DNA of 64,000 bases, from assembly GCA_944989445.1 (NCBI GenBank), contig CALYLW010000285.1, positions 1,619,299 through 1,683,298 on the forward strand, written 5' to 3'. The DNA is from Ampullaceana balthica (Eukaryota > Mollusca > Gastropoda > Lymnaeidae). Positions 23,718 to 35,555 of the stretch are shown piece after piece. The stretch's first letter is position 1; the number at the start of each line of letters is the position of its first letter. The notes beneath the pieces are model-generated. The model saw nothing but the letters and a program-made list of their open reading frames with translations, was not told the origin of the DNA and ran no database searches. Both the position numbers and the translations under genes were made by a program.

Positions 23718-23799
23718 ATCAAGAAGACATATGGAAAAATGAATATTGCTTTGAATGGAAACAATGGTGACATTGAGCAAAGTAGTAACAATACACAAG
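23718..23799 (+). CDS. C1q gene, small exon B (putative mutually exclusive)
   Basis: 82 bp between the acceptor tatattaacccag and the donor CAAG|GTACTC. Phase 0 gives 27 residues (IKKTYGKMNIALNGNNGDIE at the start) plus one base. Its composition differs sharply from exon A: polar, Asn/Gly-rich, with NNT as a possible N-glycosylation site, so it reads as a flexible linker rather than coiled coil. The acceptor has a short pyrimidine tract, so exon B could be a minor form. Confidence 0.6.
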
Positions 23800-23847
23800 G
23801 TACTCAAAATTATTTAATACAATCATCTGAATAGACAAAGAGATAAA

Positions 23848-23955
23848 AAAAAACTGCTCCGTATGCATGTACAAACTCATAAAAATCTAATTTCTTCCCA
23901 TCTGGAATTCGGACAGGAAAACGAACACTCTATCAACATTTCAAAATTTTATATA
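23848..23955 (+). mobile_element. CR1/jockey-like LINE 3' remnant in a C1q intron
   Basis: Contains aactgctccgtatgcatg, ttcttcccatctggaattcgg and aacactctatcaacattt, the order found in the copy at 35320-35440, with an internal deletion. It lies in the intron before the C1q-domain exon. Confidence 0.7.
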
Positions 23956-24047
23956 TTATCTAATTTATTTTTAAAATGAGCATAATTTATATTACTTACT
24001 TTTAAATGTTGGGTTATTTTTTGTAATTTTTAATATTTCCTCCATAG

Positions 24048-24514
24048 AATTAAAGTGCAGTCATCCAAATGTTGGTTTTTATGCGTCTGTTCCATCTGAG
24101 GTTTCAAACACTTACAGTGTTGTCACATTCAGAGATCGTTCTAGCTTAGATTTGACCCAAGGGATTCCCCGAGATCCATTCTACAGAATCACTAAAACCA
24201 ACTACGGGAATCACTTTGATCCTTCGGCTGGTACATTTACTGCCCCCTTGACAGGCTTTTATTTAGTCAGCTTTAGCACATCAACGGTTGAGGATAAAAA
24301 CAAGTTAAGTTATAGTGTTACATGCTTTGTGAGACCACCAACCCTAAAGGCCCCCAAAGGCCACGAAATTTTTGGTATCGATAGGAACCAATCAAGAACA
24401 TGTTGCATTGAGCTGGAAGCAGGAGACAAGGTATATCTGGAATCGCATGCTTTGGACAAAAGTAGGGACAAGAGAGTATTTATTTATTTTTCATGCTGTA
24501 TGATAAAAGGATGA
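24048..24514 (+). CDS. C1q gene, terminal exon with complete globular C1q domain
   Basis: Enters in phase 1 after tttcctccatag and runs to TGA at 24512. It encodes about 155 residues covering one C1q/TNF-like jelly-roll domain. Hallmarks: VGFYASVP (first strand), YSVVTFRD, GNHFDPSAGTFTAPLTGFYL (the family's signature region) and a hydrophobic last strand FIYFSCCMI. It is the trimeric ligand-binding head of a secreted protein; the ligand is unknown. The length matches an ordinary C1q domain and there is no frame break, so the exon is likely functional. A truncated relative lies at 34180-34585. Confidence 0.88.
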
Positions 24515-24625
24515 TGATATTTAACAATATCGATTCTAATTTTTAAAATCATACAAAGTCTAAACTTCCCATAATATAAAAAAAATTATTTGTGTACAAT
24601 TTGGAACGCACTTTGAACATTTTAA

Positions 24626-24652
24626 AATAAATGCATTTATAATCTAAATAAA
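24626..24652 (+). promoter_or_regulatory. Poly(A) signals of the C1q gene
   Basis: Two AATAAA hexamers (24626-24631 and 24647-24652) about 110-140 bp after the stop codon, in an AT-rich 3' region. Confidence 0.65.
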
Positions 24653-24659
24653 TAATTTT

Positions 24660-25203
24660 TATTTCATATATTATATCAACTTGCTCAAATGAGACCAACT
24701 CTTCTCAACAAAGCTGCAACCTTCGTTCAACCCAAACCTCTCCAAACGCTTCAATAGTCTCAACAAATACATTTAACTCATAATTCATTAAAACAAGAGT
24801 ACTACAAATATATAACGTAACTTTAAACTTGTTTCATGTCCCTAGCTATGAATGTGTTTGCTATATCATCTAAAGTAGTCGTATAACAATTGTTAAATGA
24901 TATTTATTAACAACATTGTAAAAAGATTAACATGAATAGTAATTTAAGAAAATTCTCACTTTACCTAGCACGCTCTTTTTTTAAATGCATGTACAAGACG
25001 GTTGTGCTTGTGAGATATTGGACATGCCAAGCTTAGATTGTGGTCATGCTGTTTAAAAAAGAATTCATTCTTACTTAGCATATGATAGCCTAGAACAACG
25101 GTGGCCAAACAGCCGCTCGTAAACTGCATGCGATCTTTTTTGTGCACATTGCGGCTCGCGAACAATTTATGAGATTAAAACTTTTCATTTGAAATGTATA
25201 ATA
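24660..25203. other. Intergenic, no gene seen
   Basis: AT-rich spacer between the C1q gene and the first Helitron. Around 25095-25165 there is a run (ggccaaacagccgctcgtaa) resembling a degraded hAT-type end. No ORF of interest. Confidence 0.4.
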
Positions 25204-27597
25204 TCTAATATATAAAGCTCAGTTGGTGTTTGTATGCTTGTATGTTTGTATGTTTGTATGTTTCACTTTTCGACTTTCTGTTACACAGCCCGGGGAAAGA
25301 CCAATTGACGGACGGGGACCAAATTTGGCAGGACGGTTCCTTTTACCCTGAAGGTGGTTTTAAGTTAGTTTTTGTAATTGTCCCTTTTGCCCGAATGGCG
25401 TAAATTAAATAATAAAAAAATGCAGAGACAAAGAATGAAAAATTTAACCTAATTTCTGTATTGAACATCTTTACGATGACGTTCAAATGCCGTTCAAAGC
25501 GAGTTATTTTTGATGACGTATTTTTTCCCCAATACTTTATTTTCAGCGGTGCGCATTCAAAAAATATTATATTGTCTAATTACGGTGCGCACATTTTCGT
25601 GTACGCTTCTTTTAAAATAATAAAATATAAGCATAAAACAATGACGTCATTTAATATTTTTATACAATCCATAGAGACCACGGGAATCAATATACATAAT
25701 TAACAAAAGTGACTTATCCGTGTTTGATAAATACGAAATATTAATTTGATGAAATATACACAAAGTATTTCATAATAATTATAAATCCTCAAACCCTATT
25801 TTTACATCATTGCCTTTTCAAAAATTAGATTATAAGCATAAAACAATGACGTCATTTAATATTTTTATACAAAATCATATTGTCTAATTACGGTGCGCAC
25901 ATTTTCATGTACGCTTCTTAATTTGAGCTGTGCAGTACAAATAATTATTGTCATTTTTTTTACTTTTACTTTCTATATATTATAGACACGTAAACATATT
26001 TAATTACAACTGCCACACGATGTATTACGTTTAATTCTTTATATGTTTAAATTTAATTGCGAATTTGTTTTAATTATTTTCTGTTCCATAACTCGACATT
26101 TAATAAAAACCTATTTATGTAATAATTGTGTCAGTATTTTTTTCAAGGCTTCATTTTTAGCAGTGCGCGTTCTAACATCTTTTATCGCCTGAATACTGTG
26201 CGCACATTTTCGTGTACGCATCTTAAATTTAGCTGTGTCCTATTAATATAACATTTATATTTTGTTTGTCTTTTACATAAGCTATTGTCTTTTACATAAG
26301 CTATACACTTATACAATTTAAACTTAGGCTACTGGACCTATTTACATAGTAGATTAAACTAAATAAAGTGATCCTGAAAACGCTTAATTATTTATTTTTT
26401 TGCGAATTGAATTTATGTTTATTCCTTTGTAGTTGGATTAACATAGGTCACTTTTAAAATCAAATATCATCGATGTTTCACATTCGTTTTTTAACAGACA
26501 TTGGATTTGTTTTTGTTTATTTTTTTAATGTGGAAGATAATTTCTTTATTTTTTAGAAACAAAATATGTTGTTGGGCAATGAAAGTGACTCAAAAAAGAA
26601 TTTCATTCCTTTATGATATTATACCATTTTCATAAAGCAGTAAATTTTAATCGTAAATGTAAACACAAATATATAACAATTCAAATATTATTTCCATGTT
26701 AGAACTACTATAAATAGATTACAAAAGTAGAGTTATTTTTGGTCCAGTTGTTATGAGAACACTTTTTATTAAGCCAGAATATTTCTATAACCATTTATTA
26801 TTATTTTCTAAATACGGTGCGCACATTTTCTTGAATTCTTTTAAATAAGACTGCTTTAGTTTCTTTCAAGAATTTTAGAACGAAAATTTCATATATAACA
26901 TTTATAATTTAATTTATTGACGCTATATGTTAAGTAGATTTTGCCTTTGAGGGGGTAATGCCATAATATCTTTATCTCATAGACGCTGTTACAAATATTT
27001 TATTAATTACAATTGTGTTACGATGCAGTGTCGTAAATATATATGAGCTTTTTTGGTGACGACAGTGGTAGAGATCTTTTGGGAAAATGTCAACAAAGCA
27101 GTGGCATTTTTTAAATGGTTACAAACAAACAAACATACACACATCAACTGAGCTTTATATATTAGTAAAGCGTTTAAATTATTTTATTTCTATTTTTTCA
27201 TGATGCCTTGGATTAATATTTTAAATGTGTGAATGAAATTGCAATTTTTAAAAATATAATTCATAACTCGACATTTAATTAAACACTATAGCTGTCGCGA
27301 GTTTATCTTATGTGGAAAGCGATCGCCTATGTCAAATAAATTTACACTTTAAAAAAGTTTGCATAAACTATCTATATACACCATACATTATAAAGTTTCA
27401 CTACCGAACGTATCAACAGAAGTTGACTAAATTTAATAAAGTGATCCTGAAAATGCTCAATTAATATGAATTGCGAATTGAACATTGTATGTTCATTCCT
27501 TTGTAGTCGGAATAACATAGGCTATTTCTAAAGTTAATTTTTAATCATTTTTCAGATGTGCTTATTAACAGACGGTTGAATCTTTTTTTAAATGAGG

Positions 27598-27647
<50 letters not shown>

Positions 27648-28577
27648 TTCAGAAACAAAATCTGGTGTGTGTATTGAATATAATTTACAAAATATGATGA
27701 CTTATCAGAAATATGGAGAAAAAAAAATGATTCCTTTTTGAAATTATACACGTTGTATTAAAACCGTTAAATGTAAATCGTGAAATTTAGACACATAAAC
27801 ATTTTTAAATATTATTTCCCTGTTGAAACAACTATGAATACGTCAAAAGAAAGAGTTATTTTGGTCTAGTACATTTACTTTATGACAAGACTTTATTTTA
27901 TGCGGCCAGGTTTCTGTAATCTTTTATTGTCTAAATATCGTGTGCACGTTTTCTTGATATCATTTTAATACGACTGTTTTTAAAAATATTATTTTAGAAA
28001 GCACATTTATAATTTTGTTTATTAGCGCTATGAGTTATGTAGCCTTTGCCTTTTTAATGGATAATGCCATATATTTTTTTCTCATAGACGCGGTTACAAA
28101 TATATTGCATTACTTACAATTGTGTTACTATGCAGTGTCGTAATTATATATGAAATTTTTGAGTGTCGAGGGTGGTAGAGCTCTTTCGGAAAACCTATCA
28201 GTTATGTTTATTTAGTATAAGTTGGAATAAAATAGTTAATTTATTTATTATGGTCGTCAAGATTCATTATTTAATAAATCATATCTTTTAAATAGTAAGG
28301 AAATGGTAAAAGTCACTGGATTAAGGGAAAACAACTCAAGTGGTAAAATGGTAAAAATTAAATAATTGTGTCTGTTGTTTTTTTTCTCTCTCTCTCTCTT
28401 TTTTTCTTAAATTTATTTAATTATATTTTATTTTTTCCTTTAAAATGGAATATCTCAGTTTCCCATAATATTTTAAATCTGAAATATAACTTGGCAAATA
28501 AAAATTGTAATAACCAGCAACTAATACTGTGAAAAAGGGTCAGCACACTCCCGCTACAAGTGCGGGTATATTTCTAG
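25204..28577 (+). mobile_element. Non-autonomous Helitron, 3.37 kb, copy 1 of a head-to-tail pair
   Basis: Starts A|TCTAATATATAAAGCTCAG and ends with a hairpin (cccgctacaagtgcggg), then tatattt and CTAG|T at 28574-28577, the Helitron end structure with insertion between A and T. No Rep/helicase ORF is present. An inverted copy of the 5' end (caactgagctttatatatta) lies internally at 27145-27165. Diverged internal repeats about 1.07 kb apart occur (gtgatcctgaaaa at 26370 and 27441), and gtgcgcacattttc recurs at least four times. Confidence 0.8.
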
Positions 28578-28579
28578 TA

Positions 28580-30193
28580 TCTAATATATAAAGCTCAGTT
28601 GATGTTTGTATATTTGAATGTTTCACTTTTCGACTTTCTGTTACACAGCCACGAAAAAACATAATGACGGACGTGAACCAAATTTGGCAGGACGGTTCCT
28701 TTTACCCTGAAGATGGTTTTAAGTTAGTTTTTGTAAATTGTCCGTTTTGCCCGAATGCCGTAAATTAAATAATCAGAAAATGCAGAGACAAAGAATAAAA
28801 AATTTAACCTCATTTCTATATTGAACAACTTTACGCGGACGTTCAAATTCCGTTAGAAGCGAGTTATTTTTTGTGAAATTTTTTTTCCCCAATACTTATT
28901 TTAAGTAGTGCGCATTCAAGATATGCTATTGTCATTGTTTCACATTCGTTTTTTAACAGATATTTGATTTGTTATATTTCTTTTTTAATGTGGAATATAA
29001 TTTCTTTATTTTTAGAAATAAAATATGTTGCTGGGCCATGAAAGTGACTCAAAAAAGAATTTCAATCCTTTATGATATTATACAAATTGCATAAAGAAGT
29101 GAATTTTAATCGTAAATGTAGAAACAAATATATAACAATTCAAATATTATTTCCATGTTAGAACTACTATAAATAGATTAAAAAAGTAGATTTATTTTTG
29201 GTCTAGTTGTTATGAGCAGACGTTTCATCAAGCTAGAATATTTCTATAACCATTTATGATTATTTTCTAAATACGGTGCACCTATTTTCTTGAAATCTTT
29301 TTAATACGACTGCTTTAGTTTTTTTCAAGTATTTTAGAAAGAACATTTCATATATAACATTTATAATTTAATTTATAGGCGCTATATGTTAAGTAGATTT
29401 GCCTTTGAATGGGGTAGTGCCATATACTACTTATCTCATAGAAGATGATGCAAATATTGTATTAATTACAATTGTGTTACGATACAGTTACTTAAATATA
29501 TATGAGCTTTTTTAGTGACTACCGTGGTAGAGATATTTTGGAAAAATATAAACAAAGCAGTGGCCTTTTTTTAGTGGATACAAACAAACATACATACAAA
29601 CATCAACTGAGCTTTATATATTAGATATGCGTTTAAACTATTTTATTTCAATTTTTACACGATGTATTGGATTAATATTTTACATGTGTGAATGAAATTG
29701 CGATTGTTTTAAAATATAATTCATAACTCGACATTTAATTCAAAACCATAGATGTAGCGAGTTTATTTTATGTGGAAAGCCATGGCCTATGTTAAATAAA
29801 CTTACCCTTTAAAAAAGTTTACATAAGCTATATATATACGCTATACATTATAAAGTTTCGCTACCGAACTTAGTAACAGAAGTTGACTAAATTTAATAAA
29901 GTGATCCTGAAAACGCTTAATTAAAATGAATTGCGAATTGAAAATGTTATGTTCATTCCTTTGTAGTCGGAATAACATATGCCAATTCTAAATCTGTTTT
30001 TTTTCATCATTTTTCAGATGTGCTTATTCACAGACAGTTACATCTTTTTTTTTAATGTGGATATATAAATATTTTTTTTCAGAAACAAAATCTGTTGTGT
30101 GTGTATGGAATATAATTTACAAAATATGATGCCTTATTAGAAGTAGGGAACAAAAAAATGATTCCTTTTTGAAATTATACACATTGCATAAAA
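28580..30193 (+). mobile_element. Non-autonomous Helitron, copy 2, 3' end lost
   Basis: Starts A|TCTAATATATAAAGCTCAG two bases after the CTAG of copy 1 and aligns with copy 1 in order to about 30190 (matching 27765). It lacks about 0.9 kb corresponding to 25560-26470. The 3' hairpin and CTAG are absent because a different repeat (gctgcagaaattatcgatta) takes over near 30199. Confidence 0.75.
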
Positions 30194-30198
30194 ACAAG

Positions 30199-30320
30199 GG
30201 CTGCAGAAATTATCGATTAATTTCTCGATTAATCGTTAAAAAATTTATCGTTTAAATATCGATTAAAATAATTTTAATCGATAAAAATTCGATTACAATT
30301 TAAGAAAATATTTATAATAT
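30199..30320. mobile_element. hAT-like repeat end
   Basis: ggctgcagaaattatcgatt followed by several copies of the palindromic cgattaatcg theme; the same motif occurs at 5290. It interrupts Helitron copy 2. Confidence 0.45.
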
Positions 30321-30540
30321 TTTTTAAAAATTTTAGTAATAAATATTAAATTGTTAATAATTAATAATAATTTTTATAAAAAAAATTTACGTACAAACAT
30401 CTCCCGCGTAATATTAAAATTTATTTTATTAATTTATGTGGACCGGCAGAAACCAAAAAAAATTAAGGACAGACAGGAACGCAAGCAAGTTAATAAAAAC
30501 GTGGTATTAAAACAACCCCGTAAACACAGTTTTTGACTAT

Positions 30541-30932
30541 AAATCCCTTATATGTGAGACAGAACTTAAAGTATTGATTATGTTCCAACGCGAAAAATAT
30601 TTACAGCCTAAGACTGAGTGAAATCCTTCTCCACGAGATGTGGTCATTGATGGCTGGCGTGAAGTCAAGTGACCCGTAAAATGTAAACAATAGCGACCGC
30701 TACATATAGTTTATATAGATAAACTAAAAATGCATTAATTTAATTACGGTACGTTCGATCGATCTGAAATTTTGATACGATGCATTGTTAGGCGACACGA
30801 GCCTACGTTCCAAATTTTAGCTCGATTGCATCACGCAAAGTGGTTCATTTTGTACTTTTGTTTTTCCGCCCTCCTGACCGACCGAACGTGAGCCCAAGAC
30901 AGAGACGGCGGTGAAGTTAATATAAGGGATTT
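30541..30932 (-). mobile_element. MITE-like palindromic repeat, best-preserved copy
   Basis: Inverted ends aaatcccttatat and atataagggattt enclose about 390 bp. Inside are gttcgatcgatctgaaattt and ttttagctcgattgcat, blocks found again, inverted, near 63610-63700. Non-coding. A gactat motif precedes the left end here and at 30971. Confidence 0.8.
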
Positions 30933-30970
30933 AATAATAATAATAAAACAAACCCAAAAACAAAGTTTTT

Positions 30971-31060
30971 GACTATAAATCCCTTATATATGAGACATAA
31001 CTAAAAGTATTGATTATGTTCAAACGCGACAAATATTTACAGACTGAATCTGTCTAAACT
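30971..31060 (-). mobile_element. Partial MITE-like palindromic repeat
   Basis: gactataaatcccttatata followed by tgagacataactaaaagtat, matching the left part of the copy at 30541. It ends abruptly at the TA-rich region. Confidence 0.75.
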
Positions 31061-31100
31061 CCCCTTTGCTTTTAGCCCGGGGGGGGGAGAAGGGAAAGGT

Positions 31101-31102
31101 CT

Positions 31103-31179
<77 letters not shown>

Positions 31180-31200
31180 GATATATATAGAGATACGAAT
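31101..31200. repeat. (TA)n microsatellite
   Basis: About 100 bp of nearly pure TA, interrupted near 31147. It generates a spurious IYIYIY reading frame. Confidence 0.95.
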
Positions 31201-31262
31201 TTAATTTCTTTAGTAAAATTGCTCTTATCTCAAAGCAAATATCCCCATCTCCTATATATCAA

Positions 31263-31641
31263 TCTATATAATTCTCTTCGTGGTCGGACCCTGCGAGGCA
31301 ACAAGAAGCTGCATGTGCAACAGATACTAATTTTAGAAAGCAGCGCACCAAATTACTGCACCAATGCATCAAAAGGTGTGCAAATTAAATATGCGCTGTA
31401 AAAAAAAATATGACGTCATTGTTTTCGCTGATATTTTAATTTTGGAAAAGGGAACCCCTATTATAAAATAATTTGTGTGCATTTCAGAAAGTTTAATATA
31501 TTGTATTGATCAAACAAGGACAAGTTAGTTGGGCTTTTGAAAAATGTGGGCGCCGTAGGCGCCCTAAAAAAGTGCATTAGAGGGTTAAAAGAAATCTGTA
31601 TGAGCAAGTCTATGGCGTATGCTACGCCGCGGGGCGTCTAG
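31263..31641 (+). mobile_element. Short non-autonomous Helitron, 379 bp
   Basis: 5' end A|TCTATATAATTCTCTTCG. At the 3' end a perfect hairpin GGCGTA-TGC-TACGCC is followed by gcggggcgtCTAG|T (31641). Both insertion flanks (A and T) fit. The 3' end is shared with 21431 and, inverted, with 20763 and 20903. No coding capacity. Confidence 0.85.
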
Positions 31642-32649
31642 TTAAAATTAATTGAAAGTTTTAAAATATAACTTCCCGGAAGAAAGGGTCTAAAAATAAC
31701 ACAGGCTTGATTTAAAATGTACAAGCTAAATGGTAGCCATTGTTTTATGATTTTTCGGTGATGTAAACTGTCAAAATTCTCATTCAGTGTCCGGAACAAA
31801 TTCCGGATTTTAAACCACTGGCCATTACTGCTAGTCCTACTAAAATTGGTAATTTTATTATTAAAATAATATTTCTTGAAGTTTCTAGCATGAAGTAAAA
31901 TACCATAAACTTAAAAAACGCTATTTGACGACTAATATTCCTTTTTGGTAGAACTTATTACCGTAAATCTTTGTACTTTAAAACGAGGTTCATAGAATAA
32001 AAGTATCGAGCAGTAACATACATTACTAATAATCAGCATGTGGCAGAGATTCTTCTCAACCCAAATACTAGTAACAACAATTTTAAAAAGAACTTTGCTA
32101 TTTTATATTATTCTTAGCGTAACCATGACAATTCATGTTCACTATAATTTTGAGCCTGTATGCGCACTACGTTTTTATTCATAAATTTTAAATATCTATA
32201 TATTTTTTTAATTGTGTTTCTGTAACGCATACATTTTTTCAACAAATGATTAACGTTAAAGAAATGAAATGATTAAATCATTAAATTCCAATAAAAGTAA
32301 ATACCTATTAAAAATTAATCATAATGGAAGTTTTCATTGCGAGTGAAGTCATTACTTTAATGTGGCTCTCAAAAAATTTAAACTTTTTTTTAAAAAAATG
32401 TTTCGCAGATACTACAAGTCTCATTGTCAATTTGCTAGATGTTCCCTGTATTCTTTTGGGAAGCGTACAACACTGGAATATGTGAAAAATAGCGAAACAT
32501 GATTCGCATTAAGATATGCGGAAAGCGCCAAATGTATAAATTTATCAAGAATGTTTTTTTTAAACTGATCTTTACTATAATTGAACGCTTTTGTCTGAAT
32601 TTTTGTTTCATTTTGAATAATATTTTGTTTATGTGACGTGTCATAGGGT
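31642..32649. other. Intergenic, no gene seen
   Basis: AT-rich sequence. Short minus-strand open stretches such as 32435-32698 resemble no known family and show no splice framing. Confidence 0.5.
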
Positions 32650-33746
32650 AAGTGAGACTAATGGAGATATTTGGTATTTTGATCAGAAATAAAGCCATAA
32701 AATTTCGAGATAGAAAATTAAACTCATATTTAGTAGCGTCAGCAAAGCGTGAATTTCATTGGCCAACAAAAAAATTTAAGTGGGCGCTAAATGATGATGT
32801 ATGTTGTTAAATTGGATTTCCTATAAAATACATAGAAAAAAATTAATTTGGCCAAAGATCTTGACTTTTTATTTTATAGCATTATACTGTTGACAGACAT
32901 TATTATATAGCCAAATTTGTTATTTGGTTCATTTCCTTATTTAGTCGATAACCTGAATATGTAATTGTCTCGTAACTTGGTTAAGAAAAAATGTATTTTA
33001 TTTTATCTAGAAAAAAACATTAAAGTTTGTAGCAATCAATATATCTTATATTGTCATTTTGTCGATCTATTTGTTTTAGTCAATATTATACAATTCTCTG
33101 GTCCAGCGATATTTGCGTTTCAGTAAATGGACAGAACCACCCCCCTTCCCCCACCCCATATAATGCATAAGTAAAAGCCATAAATATATACAATTTAATT
33201 AAAATTTTTATATTAAAACAACACTCTATTATTTTTAATAGTTTCATTGATATTAAAGTTAATCATATTCTTATTTACACTGTTAATTAAAAGTGAATTG
33301 AACTTGTCTAACATGATGTTGACAATGTTGAAAATCAAAGCTTAATTTCAAATGCGCTTTTACCAAAAACATTTATGTGCTTATATTTCAAGTTTATGTA
33401 ATTATTTAAAAATAATTTCCCAATAATTCAATGCTTGAAACTTGAAATATATATTTAAGATAACAATATTATTACTTATAATTAAAATAATTAAATAAAC
33501 TTTCCTATTATTTTTATTTAAAACATTCAATATTCCCACGTTACTCTGTCATTAACTTCCTATAGTGCTTTTTGAGGAGGCAAATTTGTCAATGAAAGAA
33601 ATATTAAACTAAATTAAAATATTAAATCACAAAGACCTTATTCTAAATATGCGATAAGCAAATTTAAAGAATTGATAAGAGTTGTTTTTTTTAAACAGTA
33701 AATGGGGCGGGCTTGGTGTGCGTCTGCTTTGGATAACATTAATACA
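32650..33746 (+). repeat. Paralogue of window positions 321-945
   Basis: Aligns with the start of the window in order: ttttgatcagaaata, aatttcgagatag, ttcatttccttatt, gtcgatctatttgttttagt and aaaacaacactctatta. The unit amplified into a 40-bp array at 1-360 is single here. Confidence 0.75.
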
Positions 33747-34176
33747 CTCTCACTAAGGTGCTGACTCCCCAGGCAAGGGTGTGAAACAAAGTAGATAACA
33801 CCCTCACACTAAGGTGCTGACTCCCCAGTCAGGGGTGTGAAACAAAGTAGATAACACTCACACTAAGGTGCTGCCTCCCCTGTCAGGGGTGTGAAACAAA
33901 GTAGATAACACCCTCACACTAAGGTGCTGACTCCCCAGTCAGGGGTGTGAAACAAAGTAGATAACACACACACTAAGGTGCTGCCTTCACAGTCAGGTGT
34001 GTGAAACAAAGTAGATAACACCCTCACACTAAGGTGATGCCTCTCCAGTCAGGAGTGTGAAACAAAGTAGAAAACACCCTCACACTAAGGTGCTGCCTCC
34101 CCTGTCAGGGGTGTGAAACAAAGTAGATAACACCCTCACACTAAGGTGCTGCCTCCCCAGTCAGGGGTGTGAAACC
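33747..34176 (+). repeat. About 8 copies of a roughly 56-bp minisatellite
   Basis: The unit contains ctcacactaaggtgctg, ccccagtcaggggtgtgaaa and caaagtagataacac, with 54-57 bp spacing. It corresponds to three copies at 945-1095. The last unit breaks off at gtgtgaaacc, where C1q sequence begins. Confidence 0.9.
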
Positions 34177-34585
34177 AGTTGAAACTATTGTGGCAGACAG
34201 CGGGGGTCACTTTGACCCATCGTCTGTGAGTTTTACTGCTCCACTGACTGGCTTATGTATGATAAACACTAAAGTAATGTCTGAAGAAACAAAATCTTGT
34301 TGTTTTGTTTTTTGTAATATGTTATCAGATGAGGATATACACAGAAGTCAACAACTTTCATCTCTGCCGCCTCCACGGAAAACAAGCAGTGACACATTGC
34401 GTCGTAATGATAGCAAGAGATGTCATCTATTTACAATCAAACAATGTCCCTTTAAACAAACTTACATCTGGATTGTGATTGAATTTTATTGTTGTTTAAT
34501 TAATGATTGGGAATTTCGAACAATGTTTAGTCAAAGTAATTCTCCCGATCAAAATCACTTCTATGAATATTTTCTCTCATTGTAG
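34177..34585 (+). pseudogene. Truncated C1q domain fused to the minisatellite
   Basis: After the last minisatellite unit the frame reads GGHFDPSSVSFTAPLTGL, the C1q signature, and ends IVIEFYCCLIND, corresponding to FIYFSCCMI of the intact gene. The first third of the domain and all coiled-coil exons are absent, there is no ATG, and the middle of the domain does not align well. The frame continues about 27 codons past the usual end of the domain to TAG. It is a dead or captured terminal exon of a paralogue of the 19.06-24.51 kb gene. Confidence 0.75.
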
Positions 34586-35067
34586 CCAAATTAAATATAC
34601 ATTATAAACTTTGACAGTTTTCTTGGTTTAAAATTAATTTTATTATAGGTTTTAATATTAAATAGCTTTATCTTTTCGACTTGGAGACCTTGGTTTCGGC
34701 GAACATGCGATGACGAGCACTGATTAAGCTCCTTGCAGTCGACAGCATTGTCTTGACAATTTGACTTTTGTACATAATATTTTGTATGTTTTCAAGATAT
34801 TGAGTGTTATGTCATCTTTTGACAAGTTGTATTTGCAATTACTCCAGGCACGGACTTAGCACTTGAACAAATCCGAGCAAAAGTAAAAAATTGCCCTCCT
34901 AACGAATTACAATAGAAGTATTCTAAACAAGGGTAAAAGGCTTTTAAACAAATATTTTTAGCAAATGTAAAAAATCAACAACAAAACAACAACATATAAA
35001 AACACCGTAACTTCGTAATTAACAAAAACTTCTAATTATAAATGTTTGCTTAAATGCTTTATATAAA
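34586..35067. other. Intergenic with a possible hAT end
   Basis: No gene. At about 34846, caggcacggacttagcactt resembles a hAT-type terminus. It may be one end of the element whose transposase tail lies at 35556-35800 on the minus strand. Confidence 0.35.
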
Positions 35068-35550
35068 AAAGAAACAATTAATATTGATAAACTAGAACAA
35101 ATTCAAAAAAGAGCTGCCAGATTCATTACTGGAGAATATTCGAAACTGACAAGAGTAACACCATTAGTTAAATCATTAAACCTTGAAACACTAGAGGATA
35201 GAAGAACCAAGAGCAAAGTAGTAATCATACATAAAGCAATTAATTCTAATTTAGAAATACAACACAAAGATAACTTAATACAACCCTCAGATAGACATAA
35301 GGATAAAAACACCTTTCTTATTCCGTATGCAAGAACAAACACATACAAGTTTTCCTTCTTCCCGTCCGGAATTAGGGCGTGGAATGGGTTGCCTGAAGAA
35401 TCCAGGAAAACCAACACTTTATCAACATTTAAATCTCTAATAAAAATGCAGGACTAAACACAAACCATAGATAAGCGTAGGACGCAATAATCTTCTGTAT
35501 AGAAGGAGCGTCTGTAAACAGATAAGATAAGATAAGATAAGATAATATGA
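35068..35550 (+). mobile_element. CR1/jockey-like LINE, 3' end with (GATAA)n tail
   Basis: 5'-truncated. It encodes the last 129 residues of the RT ORF in one open frame: KLEQIQKRAARFITGEYS, ETLEDRRTKSKVVIIHKA, FFPSGIRAWNGLPEE and TNTLSTFKSLIKMQD, stop at 35455. A short 3' UTR (gcgtaggacgcaataatctt) and gataagataagataagataa follow. This is the fullest of five copies in the window and is too short to be active. Confidence 0.9.
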
Positions 35551-35555
35551 GTATT

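Noticed and set aside
25205..27165. A 1.96-kb TIR transposon with 21-bp perfect inverted ends
   Set aside because: The left end coincides with a Helitron A|TC start, and a matching hairpin plus CTAG|T occurs at 28577, so the inner inverted copy is better read as internal; no TSD was found at 27165.
27545..27751. Minus-strand frame 27545-27751
   Set aside because: Contains translated TA repeat inside a non-autonomous Helitron.
31066..31401. 111-codon frame with IYIYIY runs
   Set aside because: Translation of a TA microsatellite joined to the start of a Helitron.
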